From Halalkalibacter sp. APA_J-10(15) (GTDB lineage: Bacteria; Bacillota; Bacilli; Bacillales; Bacillaceae_D): a stretch of DNA of 64,000 bases. The stretch covers positions 434,001-498,000 of the forward strand of contig NZ_JALKEV010000001.1 of the NCBI RefSeq assembly GCF_023017105.1, in the 5' to 3' direction. Position 1 is the stretch's first letter; each line of letters begins with the position of its first letter. The notes under the pieces are model-generated. The model saw only the letters and a program-made list of their open reading frames with translations, made no database searches and was not told where the DNA came from. The position numbers and the translations under genes were made by a program. Below, one piece after another: positions 44,816-54,000 of this stretch.

Positions 44816-45043
44816 AGTGTATGTGTTGATAGGTTAAAAATACCATAAAGTGAGTCAATTCGCAAATGGTTGAGTAAAAATAAATCCTAGTATGTGCTGC
44901 GCGAAGAGGAGATTGCCGCCATCAGAGAGTTAATGAGTACTCCCCCTGCCGTTAAATAACGGAAAATCCGTAGGTTGAGGAGATAGGGTCCTCCTCCTTG
45001 CGCTATTTCAGCAAAAATAGGGTGAAATGGGTCTGGAAAGCTT

Positions 45044-45116
45044 AAATAGAGGAATGAGGAACCCAAACGCTGTGAATAGACGAACTTGAGAGGGAATAGC
45101 GGATTGAGGAACCGCT
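45044..45116 (+). repeat. Cluster of AATAGCGGAATGAGG-type repeats (second group)
   Basis: AATAGAGGAATGAGGAACCC at 45044, a diverged AATAGACGAACTTGAGAGGG at 45075 and AATAGCGGATTGAGGAACCG at 45096 stand in tandem every 21-31 bases. A related AATAACGGAAAATCCG lies near 44955. The surrounding stretch 44816-45135 holds no gene. Confidence 0.6.
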
Positions 45117-45135
45117 ACACTGAGAATGCCCCCAA

Positions 45136-45999
45136 CTACCCACGACCTTTCCGAAATTCAGATGGTGTACATGATTTCTTTCGTTTGAATATGCGAATGA
45201 AATAACTTGTGTTCTCAAAACCTACCTCAAGAGAAATGTCGAGAACGGAGCGATCTGTCTCCTTTAGTAGCTTCGCGGCTTTATTAATGCGGACATGATT
45301 CATGTAGTCAATTGGTGTCATTTTAATATACGATTTGAAAAAACGACTAAAGTGACCGTCGCTCATTTGAATATGCGAGGCAAGGTCGTTAACAGTAAGA
45401 CGTTCTTGAAGGTTTTTATCCATATACGTGAGCACCTGCTTCAGACGAGTGATGTTCTCGCTCTTTTCGGTTCGAGCTGGTGATTTCCGTTTAACCTCAT
45501 ATTCGTCCATAAGGTAAGCGAATAGGAGAAAGAGCTCCCCTTTTATTAGCAAAGGATAGGTTGAATTCTTTTCATCATAATGTGAGAGGATGGCTTCGAT
45601 ATGACGAAAAGCGCTAGCTTCTTTAATGAGAATTGGTTCGTCATCGTCCCACTCTAAAAGTCGGTCAATGAAATGACTTTGTATCGTATCATAGGTCGCG
45701 CTGTTGATGAGCTGACTATGAAAGACGATTGCTTGCAAGCGGAAAGGCTCGTTGCCCACTGGATAAGCAGCGTGTAGCTGTCCGCTCGGAATGAATAACG
45801 CCTCTCCCTCCTGCAATGTCACTTCAGATGCACCGACCCGAATTAGCGCTTGACCATGTTCCATAACGAGAAATTCCATCTCATGGTGCCAATGCCATTG
45901 AAAAATCACATCCCCATCAAGATAATCGACCATATAAATATGAAAGGCAAACATCGGGTCACCGTGAACGCGATCCTCTAATAATGTATCCTTATTCAT
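45136..45999 (-). CDS. AraC-family regulator with cupin sensor, divergent from the alpha-xylosidase
   Basis: 287 residues. The N-terminal half is a cupin (FQWHWHHEMEFLVMEHGQALIRVG, then IPSGQLHAAYP) that would bind a sugar. The C-terminal half is the double AraC helix-turn-helix (LTVNDLASHIQMSDGHFSRF, LDISLEVGFENTSYFIRIFK). It is transcribed away from the GH31 gene across a 124-base AT-rich spacer, so it most likely activates that gene in response to a xyloside. No receiver domain is present, so it is not a two-component regulator. Confidence 0.9.
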   Translation of the reverse strand: MNKDTLLEDRVHGDPMFAFHIYMVDYLDGDVIFQWHWHHEMEFLVMEHGQALIRVGASEVTLQEGEALFIPSGQLHAAYPVGNEPFRLQAIVFHSQLINSATYDTIQSHFIDRLLEWDDDEPILIKEASAFRHIEAILSHYDEKNSTYPLLIKGELFLLFAYLMDEYEVKRKSPARTEKSENITRLKQVLTYMDKNLQERLTVNDLASHIQMSDGHFSRFFKSYIKMTPIDYMNHVRINKAAKLLKETDRSVLDISLEVGFENTSYFIRIFKRKKSCTPSEFRKGRG

Positions 46000-46123
46000 T
46001 TTATTCTCTCCAATATATCAGAATTGTGTTATGATTATGTGTCAATTATACAAGAAATACTCGTAATTAATCAGTATTATTTTAATTATAAAATAAAATA
46101 AGTGAACGAGAGGGGAATGCGAG

Positions 46124-48445
46124 ATGAAATTCAGTAATGGACAATGGCTGACAAAAGAGGGTTATCAATTAATTAGTCCAGTCGAATTGTTTGATGTTGA
46201 TCAGCATAAGGATTCGGTTACGCTAGTTGGTCCTCCAAAACCAATTGTGAATCGTTCGGGGCAGCTTGATACACCGTTAATTGAAGTGAATTTATCTTCA
46301 CCGATGAAAGATGTGATTCGAGTACAAGTGGATCATCATAAAGGAGCACGTGATCTTGGGCCTCATTTTGAAATCAAAGAGGATGAAAATGTAACCGTTT
46401 CAATTAAAAACAATGATGAAGGTGTTGTTTTTTCAAGTGGAGATGTAAGCGCACAAATTAGTAAAGAAGGTGGATGGGAGCTTGGCTTCTATTATAAAGA
46501 TGAGCTTCTAACAGCGAGTGAATTCAAAAGTGTTGCCCATGTTATTGCTGATGATGGCCAGACGTATATGCGTGATCAGCTCAGTATTGATCCTGGTGAA
46601 TATGTGTATGGATTAGGTGAGCGTTTCACGCCATTTGTGAAAAATGGTCAGGTCGTTGACATTTGGAATAAGGATGGCGGTACGAGCTCTGAGCAGTCGT
46701 ATAAAAATATCCCGTTCTACTTAACGAATAAGAATTACGGTGTGTTTGTTAATCATCCTGAAAATGTTTCATTAGAAGTAGCTTCAGAGCATGTGTCAAA
46801 GGTACAGTTTAGTGTGCCAGGGCAGAAGCTAGATTACTTTATCATTGGTGGCTCGTCGATGAAGGAAGTGTTGGAGAATTACACATCGTTAACGGGTAAG
46901 CCAGCATTACCTCCTGCGTGGACGTTTGGGTTATGGCTGACGACTTCCTTTACAACAGATTATGATGAGGACACAGTTAATTCCTTTATCGATGGAATGG
47001 CAGAGCGTGACCTGCCGCTACATGTGTTCCATTTCGATTGCTTCTGGATGAAGGAATTCCAATGGTGTAACTTTGAGTGGGATGACCGTATCTTTCCTGA
47101 GCCTCAGCAGATGCTTGAGCGCTTGAAGGCGAAGGGCTTGAAGATTTGTGTTTGGATTAATCCGTATATCGCACAGCGTTCTAGCTTGTTTATGGAAGCG
47201 AAGGAGAATGGCTATTTCATTAAAAAAGAAAATGGTGATGTATGGCAGTGGGATTTGTGGCAGCCTGGAATGGGAATTGTCGATTTCACGAATCCAGCAG
47301 CGTGCCAATGGTATGCGGATAAGCTACGTGATCTTGTTGATATGGGTGTCGATTCCTTTAAGACAGATTTCGGTGAGCGTATTCCGACAGATGTCGTATA
47401 CCATGACGGTTCTGATCCAGTGAAGATGCATAACTATTACACGTTCCTCTATAATAAAGTCGTCTTTGATGTGCTAGAGGAGAAGCTTGGCAAAGGGGAA
47501 GCTGCATTATTCGCTCGTTCAGCAACGGCTGGTGGTCAGCAATTCCCGGTTCATTGGGGAGGAGATTGTACGGCAACGTATGCATCGATGGCGGAGAGCT
47601 TACGTGGTGGGTTGTCGTTAGGAATGTCAGGGTTTGGCTATTGGAGTCATGACATTGGAGGCTTTGAAAGCACAGCAACGGCGGATGTGTATAAGCGTTG
47701 GGCCGCATTTGGTTTATTATCGAGTCATAGCCGTCTCCATGGAAGTAGATCATATCGTGTTCCGTGGTTATATGATGAGGAAGCCGTTGATGTCGTCCGT
47801 CACTTCACGAAGCTGAAATGTCAGCTCATGCCATATTTATTCAGTGAGGCCAATGAGTCCTCACAAAAAGGAATTCCGATGATGCGACCGATGGTACTTG
47901 AATATTCGAATGATCCGAATTGTGATCAGCTTGATCGTCAATACATGTTAGGTCAGTCTTTACTTGTAGCGCCAATCTTCAATGAAAAAGGAATCGCTAA
48001 ATATTATTTACCAGAAGGAACGTGGTCGGACTTTGTAACAGGTCGTACGATTGAAGGAGGAGCGTGGAAGCAGGAGCACCATGATTATTTAAGTGTGCCA
48101 CTCTTTGTTCGCCCGAACTCTGTCATTGCGGTTGGTCACAATGATACGAAGCCTGACTATGATTTCGCTGATCACGTCGACTTCCAGCTATTTGCGCTTG
48201 AAGCAGGAAACAAAGCGGAAACGACTGTTTACGCTGAGCAAGGTGAGGAGGAAGTATCGTTTACAGCAACGCGAGAAGGAGAAACGATTACGATCTCGGT
48301 TACAGGAGCCAGTAAGCCATATACGGTTACGTTACGTGGTGTGAATCGTGTAGCAGGTGTGACTGGAGCAACAGCTGAGGATAGAGAGCTTGGTATAAGC
48401 TTAACTCCTGCAAAAGGTGAAAGTACGATTGTCGTTACGTTGTAA
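46124..48445 (+). CDS. yicI: Alpha-xylosidase, glycoside hydrolase family 31 (YicI type)
   Basis: 773 residues, matching E. coli YicI length (772). The catalytic nucleophile lies in SFKTDFGERIP (Asp415) and the acid/base in VHWGGDCTATY (Asp481), one residue off the YicI numbering. The N-terminal beta-sandwich contains MKFSNGQWLTKEGYQ. It is cytoplasmic and removes alpha-1,6-xylose from isoprimeverose-type xyloglucan fragments (known for the family). RBS is GAGAGGGG. It forms its own unit with the divergent AraC regulator; no transporter for xyloglucan oligosaccharides is adjacent, so uptake must rely on one elsewhere. Confidence 0.93.
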   Translation: MKFSNGQWLTKEGYQLISPVELFDVDQHKDSVTLVGPPKPIVNRSGQLDTPLIEVNLSSPMKDVIRVQVDHHKGARDLGPHFEIKEDENVTVSIKNNDEGVVFSSGDVSAQISKEGGWELGFYYKDELLTASEFKSVAHVIADDGQTYMRDQLSIDPGEYVYGLGERFTPFVKNGQVVDIWNKDGGTSSEQSYKNIPFYLTNKNYGVFVNHPENVSLEVASEHVSKVQFSVPGQKLDYFIIGGSSMKEVLENYTSLTGKPALPPAWTFGLWLTTSFTTDYDEDTVNSFIDGMAERDLPLHVFHFDCFWMKEFQWCNFEWDDRIFPEPQQMLERLKAKGLKICVWINPYIAQRSSLFMEAKENGYFIKKENGDVWQWDLWQPGMGIVDFTNPAACQWYADKLRDLVDMGVDSFKTDFGERIPTDVVYHDGSDPVKMHNYYTFLYNKVVFDVLEEKLGKGEAALFARSATAGGQQFPVHWGGDCTATYASMAESLRGGLSLGMSGFGYWSHDIGGFESTATADVYKRWAAFGLLSSHSRLHGSRSYRVPWLYDEEAVDVVRHFTKLKCQLMPYLFSEANESSQKGIPMMRPMVLEYSNDPNCDQLDRQYMLGQSLLVAPIFNEKGIAKYYLPEGTWSDFVTGRTIEGGAWKQEHHDYLSVPLFVRPNSVIAVGHNDTKPDYDFADHVDFQLFALEAGNKAETTVYAEQGEEEVSFTATREGETITISVTGASKPYTVTLRGVNRVAGVTGATAEDRELGISLTPAKGESTIVVTL

Positions 48446-48454
48446 GGTGGTACC

Positions 48455-48479
48455 GAAAGAGTTACAAATCAATTTTTTC
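48455..48479 (+). repeat. Diverged copy of the AAAAAGTTAAAAATCAAA hairpin core
   Basis: GAAAGAGTTACAAATCAATT, followed by TTTTC, matches the core at 37428, 43557 and 60420. The stem is imperfect. It lies directly after the alpha-xylosidase stop codon and before the true terminator. Confidence 0.5.
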
Positions 48480-48500
48480 AGTTCCCTTTTGTAAGAGGAC

Positions 48501-48543
48501 GTATCCTGTAAGGTCAATGCTGACCTTATGGGATGCTTTTTTT
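48501..48543 (+). terminator. Terminator after the alpha-xylosidase gene
   Basis: GTATCCTGTAAGGTCA (48501-48516) pairs with TGACCTTATGGGATGC (48521-48536) with a few wobbles, followed by seven T residues. It also faces the convergent hepT gene. Confidence 0.85.
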
Positions 48544-48557
48544 CCTCTAGGTGGATA

Positions 48558-48965
48558 TTATTTATGAGCAAGGATTGCTTTCGTATATGAGGTGAAATCA
48601 ACTAAATGATTCTCAATCACTTTCTCTAAAATTTGAATGTTGATTTCTTGATAATCATGTACAGCTACATTTCGAAAACCTACCATTGCTTTCATACGAT
48701 GGGATAATGATGAAGGTATGAGGCCTTCCTGTTCGATGATGGTAAAGGCATCACGGCTATTTTGTGGAATACCTAGCTGCTTCGTTGCAACAATATGCAT
48801 CGCTAAATCAATACACGCTTCGCAAGCTCTTTGTAAGTTGAGAACAATGGAGTCTTGTTTGGTGAAATCTGTTAGGTTGTTACGGTTATTGTCATAAACG
48901 TCTTTAATTCGTGTTAGGCAGCGTTCCACAGTACTTACTTTGTTTAATATGACATTATTCTCCAT
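48558..48965 (-). CDS. hepT: HepT-like toxin (HEPN ribonuclease)
   Basis: 135 residues, all-helical, with the HEPN catalytic motif R-x4-H-x-Y intact as RNVAVHDY (Arg98, His103, Tyr105). In the characterised MntA/HepT pairs, HepT is an RNase toxin that MntA inactivates by adding AMP to the motif tyrosine. Its start overlaps the end of the nucleotidyltransferase gene by 11 bases, so antitoxin and toxin are coupled. It converges on the xylosidase terminator. Complete motifs suggest a functional module. Confidence 0.9.
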   Translation of the reverse strand: MENNVILNKVSTVERCLTRIKDVYDNNRNNLTDFTKQDSIVLNLQRACEACIDLAMHIVATKQLGIPQNSRDAFTIIEQEGLIPSSLSHRMKAMVGFRNVAVHDYQEINIQILEKVIENHLVDFTSYTKAILAHK

Positions 48966-49368
48966 ATATAGTCCCCTTTTCGTTGATTGTATCTAAAACG
49001 GGTTTGCGTTCTTCGTTCAGTTTTGCATACATTTTGAGCGCTCTCATTTCATACCACATTCGCTTTGTCTCGTCTGAGCAGTAAATGATTTTGCCTGATT
49101 GGATAATTTCAACTCGAAAGACAATGCTTGCTTCTTTCAAGTCAATGAGATCCACATCGCGATTAAGTTGTGACGCTAATTTTTGTGCAAGCATAAAGCG
49201 TTCATAATTAGTCAAAGACGTTTCGCTTAAGTAAGCAATATCAATATCACTGTCGTTTCGGAAAAATCCATTCGTTGCAGAACCAAACAGAACAATGAAA
49301 ATAGGGGAAACTCTTTCAACAAGACAGGCTATTATGGCATGCTTATCCACCAATGGAAATCCCTCCAT
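48955..49368 (-). CDS. mntA: MntA-like nucleotidyltransferase antitoxin
   Basis: 137 residues of the minimal nucleotidyltransferase fold. The signature GS-x10-D-x-D is complete: FGSATNGFFRNDSDIDIAYL, with Gly29, Ser30, Asp41 and Asp43. In known pairs it transfers AMP from ATP to the HepT tyrosine (type VII antitoxin). GGAGG lies before the ATG at 49368. It is the upstream gene, as usual for antitoxins. It is separated from the SAPR regulator upstream by 44 bases and may be co-transcribed with it. Confidence 0.9.
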   Translation of the reverse strand: MEGFPLVDKHAIIACLVERVSPIFIVLFGSATNGFFRNDSDIDIAYLSETSLTNYERFMLAQKLASQLNRDVDLIDLKEASIVFRVEIIQSGKIIYCSDETKRMWYEMRALKMYAKLNEERKPVLDTINEKGTIYGE

Positions 49369-49412
49369 TTCCTGTTTGCAATTATTATATCATCTCTTAT
49401 AGGCCTTGCGCA

Positions 49413-50540
49413 TTAGTATTGTTGCTTCCACCGTGAGTACCAATCGCTAATAACTGGATCTATTTCTAAGTTCATATTTGATAAACTTTTCGATAATTGT
49501 TGATATTGGTAGTCGACAAACATTCGGTAGTTTAAGCTTGCGTATGTTTTCATTAAGGAAAAGGATATTTGTTCATCTTCAGGTCTGATTTCAAGTATTT
49601 TTAAATACCAGTGAACGGCTTTTTCTAAATCATTGGTTTCCATATAACAATTTGCAATAAGTCTGGCACGATGAAGCCATAATTCCTCTAATTCAAACCT
49701 TTCATTCTCTAGCCATATGTAATCATTTGTTACTAAATAAGACCCTGAATACAAGGACATAATGTCTTCATAAATCTCAAGAGTACTATTAGTGATTGAA
49801 GGAGCTGCTTCTAATTTTCGTTTCCATTCATTTTTATCTAATATAACGTTTTTTAATTCTAGTAAATATCCTTCATGTACATTAGATACGACTATATAAT
49901 TTTGAAATGACCCAAAGGTTTTGCGAATATTGTAAATACTCATGTACAAGTTAGAATAAGCCTTCTTTAGGTTGTGCTGTCCCCATAATACGTCAATAAT
50001 TTGCGATTTTAAGACTGTTTTCCCTTCATGTTGAAGTAGATACAGGAATAATTCCTTGGATTTACTTGTCCTCCAAGTAATCTTTTCAAAGCTGTAGGAA
50101 TGAGAATAGTGTACCTTAAAATCACCTAATACATTTATTCTAAGTGGACTAGTAGAATCTGATTTTGTTTTATTTAAAGTTGAAGGGAGTGTTTCGATTC
50201 GTTGAATTGTATTTTCTAATCGTTCAGGGGAGACAGGCTTTAGTATATAATCTAAGGCATTCAATTCAAAGGCTTCAATTGCATATTGGTCGTGCGCAGT
50301 GACAAAGACAATATTAATAGAAGGGTTAACTTGAAGTATCTTTTCTGCAAGAACGAGACCATTTACTTTTCTCATCTCGATGTCTAAGAAAACTAAGTCG
50401 GCTTCAGCTAATAGCTTCTTCTTATCCTCGATCGAAGGTTTAGTTGATTTGAAAAGTATATTAATATATTTTAATTTAGCTAATTTCCGTTCTAAAAACG
50501 TTAATGCTAATGGCTCATCATCAAACAAACAAACATTCAT
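49413..50540 (-). CDS. SAPR-type response regulator, copy 3
   Basis: 375 residues. The receiver starts MNVCLFDDEPLALTFLERKL with phosphoacceptor Asp53 in VFLDIEMR and Lys in ILKPVSP. The winged-helix region contains WRTSKSKELFLYLLQ and IIDVLWGQHN; a BTAD-type domain follows. It is more diverged from the two copies at 11-14 kb than they are from each other. It is divergently transcribed from the LPXTG-type gene at 51016 across a 475-base intergenic region, making that gene the likely target. No kinase is adjacent; the hybrid kinases at 22-35 kb are candidates. Confidence 0.9.
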   Translation of the reverse strand: MNVCLFDDEPLALTFLERKLAKLKYINILFKSTKPSIEDKKKLLAEADLVFLDIEMRKVNGLVLAEKILQVNPSINIVFVTAHDQYAIEAFELNALDYILKPVSPERLENTIQRIETLPSTLNKTKSDSTSPLRINVLGDFKVHYSHSYSFEKITWRTSKSKELFLYLLQHEGKTVLKSQIIDVLWGQHNLKKAYSNLYMSIYNIRKTFGSFQNYIVVSNVHEGYLLELKNVILDKNEWKRKLEAAPSITNSTLEIYEDIMSLYSGSYLVTNDYIWLENERFELEELWLHRARLIANCYMETNDLEKAVHWYLKILEIRPEDEQISFSLMKTYASLNYRMFVDYQYQQLSKSLSNMNLEIDPVISDWYSRWKQQY

Positions 50541-50866
50541 ATTATATTCTCCTTTTTTTAGATAGTTTTTCAGTAATGAACATATAAATTTAATGGATAT
50601 ACATAGTACGCATTTGCTAGTTCGAAAGAATATCGTTCCGTGTAGCGAAAATACATATTTCTATATTGATATAATGATAACCTACTACAAAACTATTTAT
50701 GGAATCGTTTTGTAGCAATCTCCTAAAGAGTAAGTAATGAATATGATAAAAGTATAATAGTCAGAAATCTATACAAATATAAAAAACAGGACTATATAAT
50801 CATTTTAAATGAAAATAGAGTTCTATATTCAGCAAAAACCGACAAAGTCATTATAAAGAACTATTA

Positions 50867-50886
50867 ATTTATGCCTATTTATGTCG
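50867..50886 (+). promoter_or_regulatory. Tandem 10-bp direct repeat before the second adhesin
   Basis: ATTTATGCCT and ATTTATGTCG stand back to back, so ATTTATG recurs after exactly one helical turn. A TATACT -10-like box follows at 50919. SARP-type activators bind such helical-phase repeats. The rest of 50541-51015 is AT-rich and gene-free. Confidence 0.4.
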
Positions 50887-50940
50887 TTTTTGTTTAGTTA
50901 TTGTGAATGTGATCCTTCTATACTAAAAAGGTGGTGGCTG

Positions 50941-50976
50941 CTCCGTCCTTAGAGTAAAAGTCTAAGGCTTTTGGAG
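50941..50976 (+). other. Leader hairpin in the second adhesin transcript
   Basis: CCTTAGA (50947-50953) pairs with TCTAAGG (50961-50967), followed by CTTTT, inside an outer CTCC/GGAG pairing. It lies 40-75 bases before the start codon, between the -10-like box and the AAGGAG site. It could be an attenuator or a structure affecting translation. It fits no riboswitch I know. Confidence 0.45.
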
Positions 50977-51015
50977 GAGTTAATCAAAATTTGAACGAGA
51001 AGGAGTGATACGGAA

Positions 51016-54000
51016 ATGAGACGCTACAAGTCCAAAATGGTCATTTTTATGATTTTTATTTTAATTTGGGGAATAGTCGTACCTGGATTCGGTGGTCAAA
51101 CAGTATTGGCTGCTGGATTAGAAGACATTGAATACAATCCGCTTATTGGCGATGAGGTACAAGTGGCTCCTAATTTTCAAATTAGTGAAGTCGCTACTCC
51201 GTCATTAGCTGAGGGGAAACTAATCTTTCGTATTGAAGAACCATATGTGGGTACGGATAAGTTAGTTATCCCAGAAGGTACTACGACGACAGTTGATGTG
51301 GATGGAGAAATCAAGACGATTACTATTAATGCGAATGGAGAAATCCTTCTAGATGGTGCTCCGATTGCTTCTGTTAATCGTATAAATAACGGGGAAGCGG
51401 GTCCACTTCAAATTGATTTGTCTACACCATTACCGAATGGGAACTTTGAGCAAGTTGGACACACTGGTTATGTCCCTGATTGGGATATCTATCCTAATGA
51501 ACATGTAACCTATGAATCCTATCAACCTATTATTCTAGGTGAATTGGCTTCTAGAACACAAGGGAGACCGTACACGCAAATTTCAGACAGTGGACCACCA
51601 TATACGGTCTCTGGCCCAGATTATACGTACATAACGGATGTAAGGTATGATGGGACAGGTGGGAGACCTAATTATGAAGGTTCAGAATCGACCCAATTTG
51701 ATATTCGAGATATAAATAATTTATACAGAGGCGTTTTTATAGCGAATGATCCTAATGATGATGAACCTGAAAGTAGAAATTATTTAAAATTAGGATTTCA
51801 ACGAGGACTAGTGAACGATTCAACGTCTTCTGCGCAGACATCAGCTTTTGCTGTACAGGCAACAAGTAGTGCGTTTTATGCGAATGCAGGCGATCAATTG
51901 TACTTTGATTGGAGAGCGAGAACGACATCGAATACGAGTACACATGACGATTATGAAGTGTATGGGTTTCTTCTAGATGCTAATACGGAAGAGGTCGTTA
52001 GTTTATTGATGTATGGTAGAGGCTTTGATCAATACTGGACAACGACTAATGGAACTGTTGATGAAACCGGAAATTATAAATTCCGTTTTGTAGCTGGTTC
52101 ATTTGATCGAACAGGTGGCCGAGCATTAGGTGCAGAATTACGTATTAATAATGTCCGTGTTGTTAGTAGTCAAGTTTCTACAGAAGTGGTAGAGGCGATT
52201 GCTCAGCTTGTCTATTATCAGAATACGGAATACAGTGGTGACCGTCCAGTTAACATTGAGTTAACAGATGCCAACAATGGAAGTGTTGAATTAGTAGATA
52301 GTGAGCTTGTTATTAAAATGAATACGCAAGAGGAGGCAAGTGCAGAGTTAACATCTGATTTAGAGATTGTTGGACCCGAAGATGGTGAATTCATTTATCA
52401 TCCAACGCAAAAAGGGATTGCAGGTACGACGCAACCAGGTTCATCTGTAGATGTAGTCGTTACTAGTCCTGAAGGTCATATAGTCTACAATGGTCCAGCA
52501 AATGTAGAAGAGGATGGCGCTTGGTCTATTGAGCTTGCTGATGATTTGATACGAGGGGAGTACACGATAGAAGCTACTGCATCTAAGGGTGGCGCAACAT
52601 CTGATGTAGAAGTGACGAATTTTACGTTTGTCGATTATGCTGAATTAGAAGATTACTATAATGTAGTGAAGGATTTAGTTGAATCCGAGTATCAGTCAGG
52701 GTGGGATAGTGATTCATCAGATCGTGATCCTGCATTTTCAGAAGCACTTCAAAATGCAAAAGATATTTTAGACGAAATAGCTAATGCAGGTGGTTCAAAT
52801 CCGAACCAGGCAGCTATTGATCAGGCTTTAAGTGAATTACAAAATGCAAAAGATGGTTTAGTTAGAGTGTCTCCAGTAGAACATTTTGCAAGCTTTGAAC
52901 ATGGTTCAAATGAGCTTGTGATTGAATTTGATAAAAGTGTTGTGTTTGCAAATTTGGAAAATACGACAGATGGATTTACTGTAACAGTAGGCGAAGGTGA
53001 ACATGAACGTCAATTAACAGTTACAAATGCAGTCGCTAATGGTGTTAACGTGATATTAACTGTTGATGAGGAGTTAGATAGTGATGTGAAAGTCACTGTT
53101 GCATATAATGAAGAATTAGCAGGTAGCAACTTAATTGGTGCTGAAGAAGACAATCCAGGACCAGTTCGAGATTTTCAGGGAGATTTTCCTGCGACGGATG
53201 AATTTGGGGCAGCGCTTCAAATTGAAGGAACGACTGGTAACACAGATGACTCAACGCCGTCATTTAATGGTACAGTAGACGGGGAAGTAGACTCTGTTAA
53301 GGTTGATATCGTTGACGCAGATGGGAACGTTGTGACGGAGATTCTTGCTATAGTCAATAAAGAGGATGGCACGTGGACGGTATCTGATAGCGAGTGGGCA
53401 GGTTTGGAGCCACTTGATTTAGGTGATTATCAAGTAGTTGTGACAGCAACAAAAGAAGGTCGTTCTGCAGTTGTGAAGGAAGAATCATTCACAGTGGTTG
53501 ATAAATCCGTTCTTCAAGAAGTACTTGATGAAGTCGTTCAATTTGAAGAAGATGATTATCGATCAGGATGGGATGATTTTGTTAGAGAATTAGAAAATGC
53601 GCAACAAGTAATAAATAATCCAACAGCTTCACAGAATGAAGTAGATCAAGCGTTAGAAGATTTACGAGTAGCGCGAGAGGGATTAGAGAAGCATGCACCT
53701 ATTGCAGAAGATGCAAAGTTTCTCCATGGACACGGTGAAATCATTGTCGAGTTTGGAAAGAATGTAACTTTTATAGATGAAAATGCCGATTTAACAGCAG
53801 GATTTACGGTTACTGTTGATGGACAATTAGTCGAAGTGATCGCTGTTGAACGAATTGGCTTAGATCAAGAAGGGAAGTCAAATCAGTTAAAGCTTACTTT
53901 GGCTGATGGCACACAGCTTTCAAGTGATGCAGATATCCAAGTATTGTACGATGAAGAAGCTGGTAGCTCCAATCTCATTGGTGATGAAGAAAACGGAACG

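Noticed and set aside
43398-45116. Possible CRISPR array
   Set aside because: Repeats are short and diverged, occur in both orientations and have unequal spacing, with no cas genes nearby.
47358-47753. 131-codon open frame on the minus strand
   Set aside because: Lies entirely inside the GH31 gene in antisense, has no ribosome site and a non-protein-like composition.
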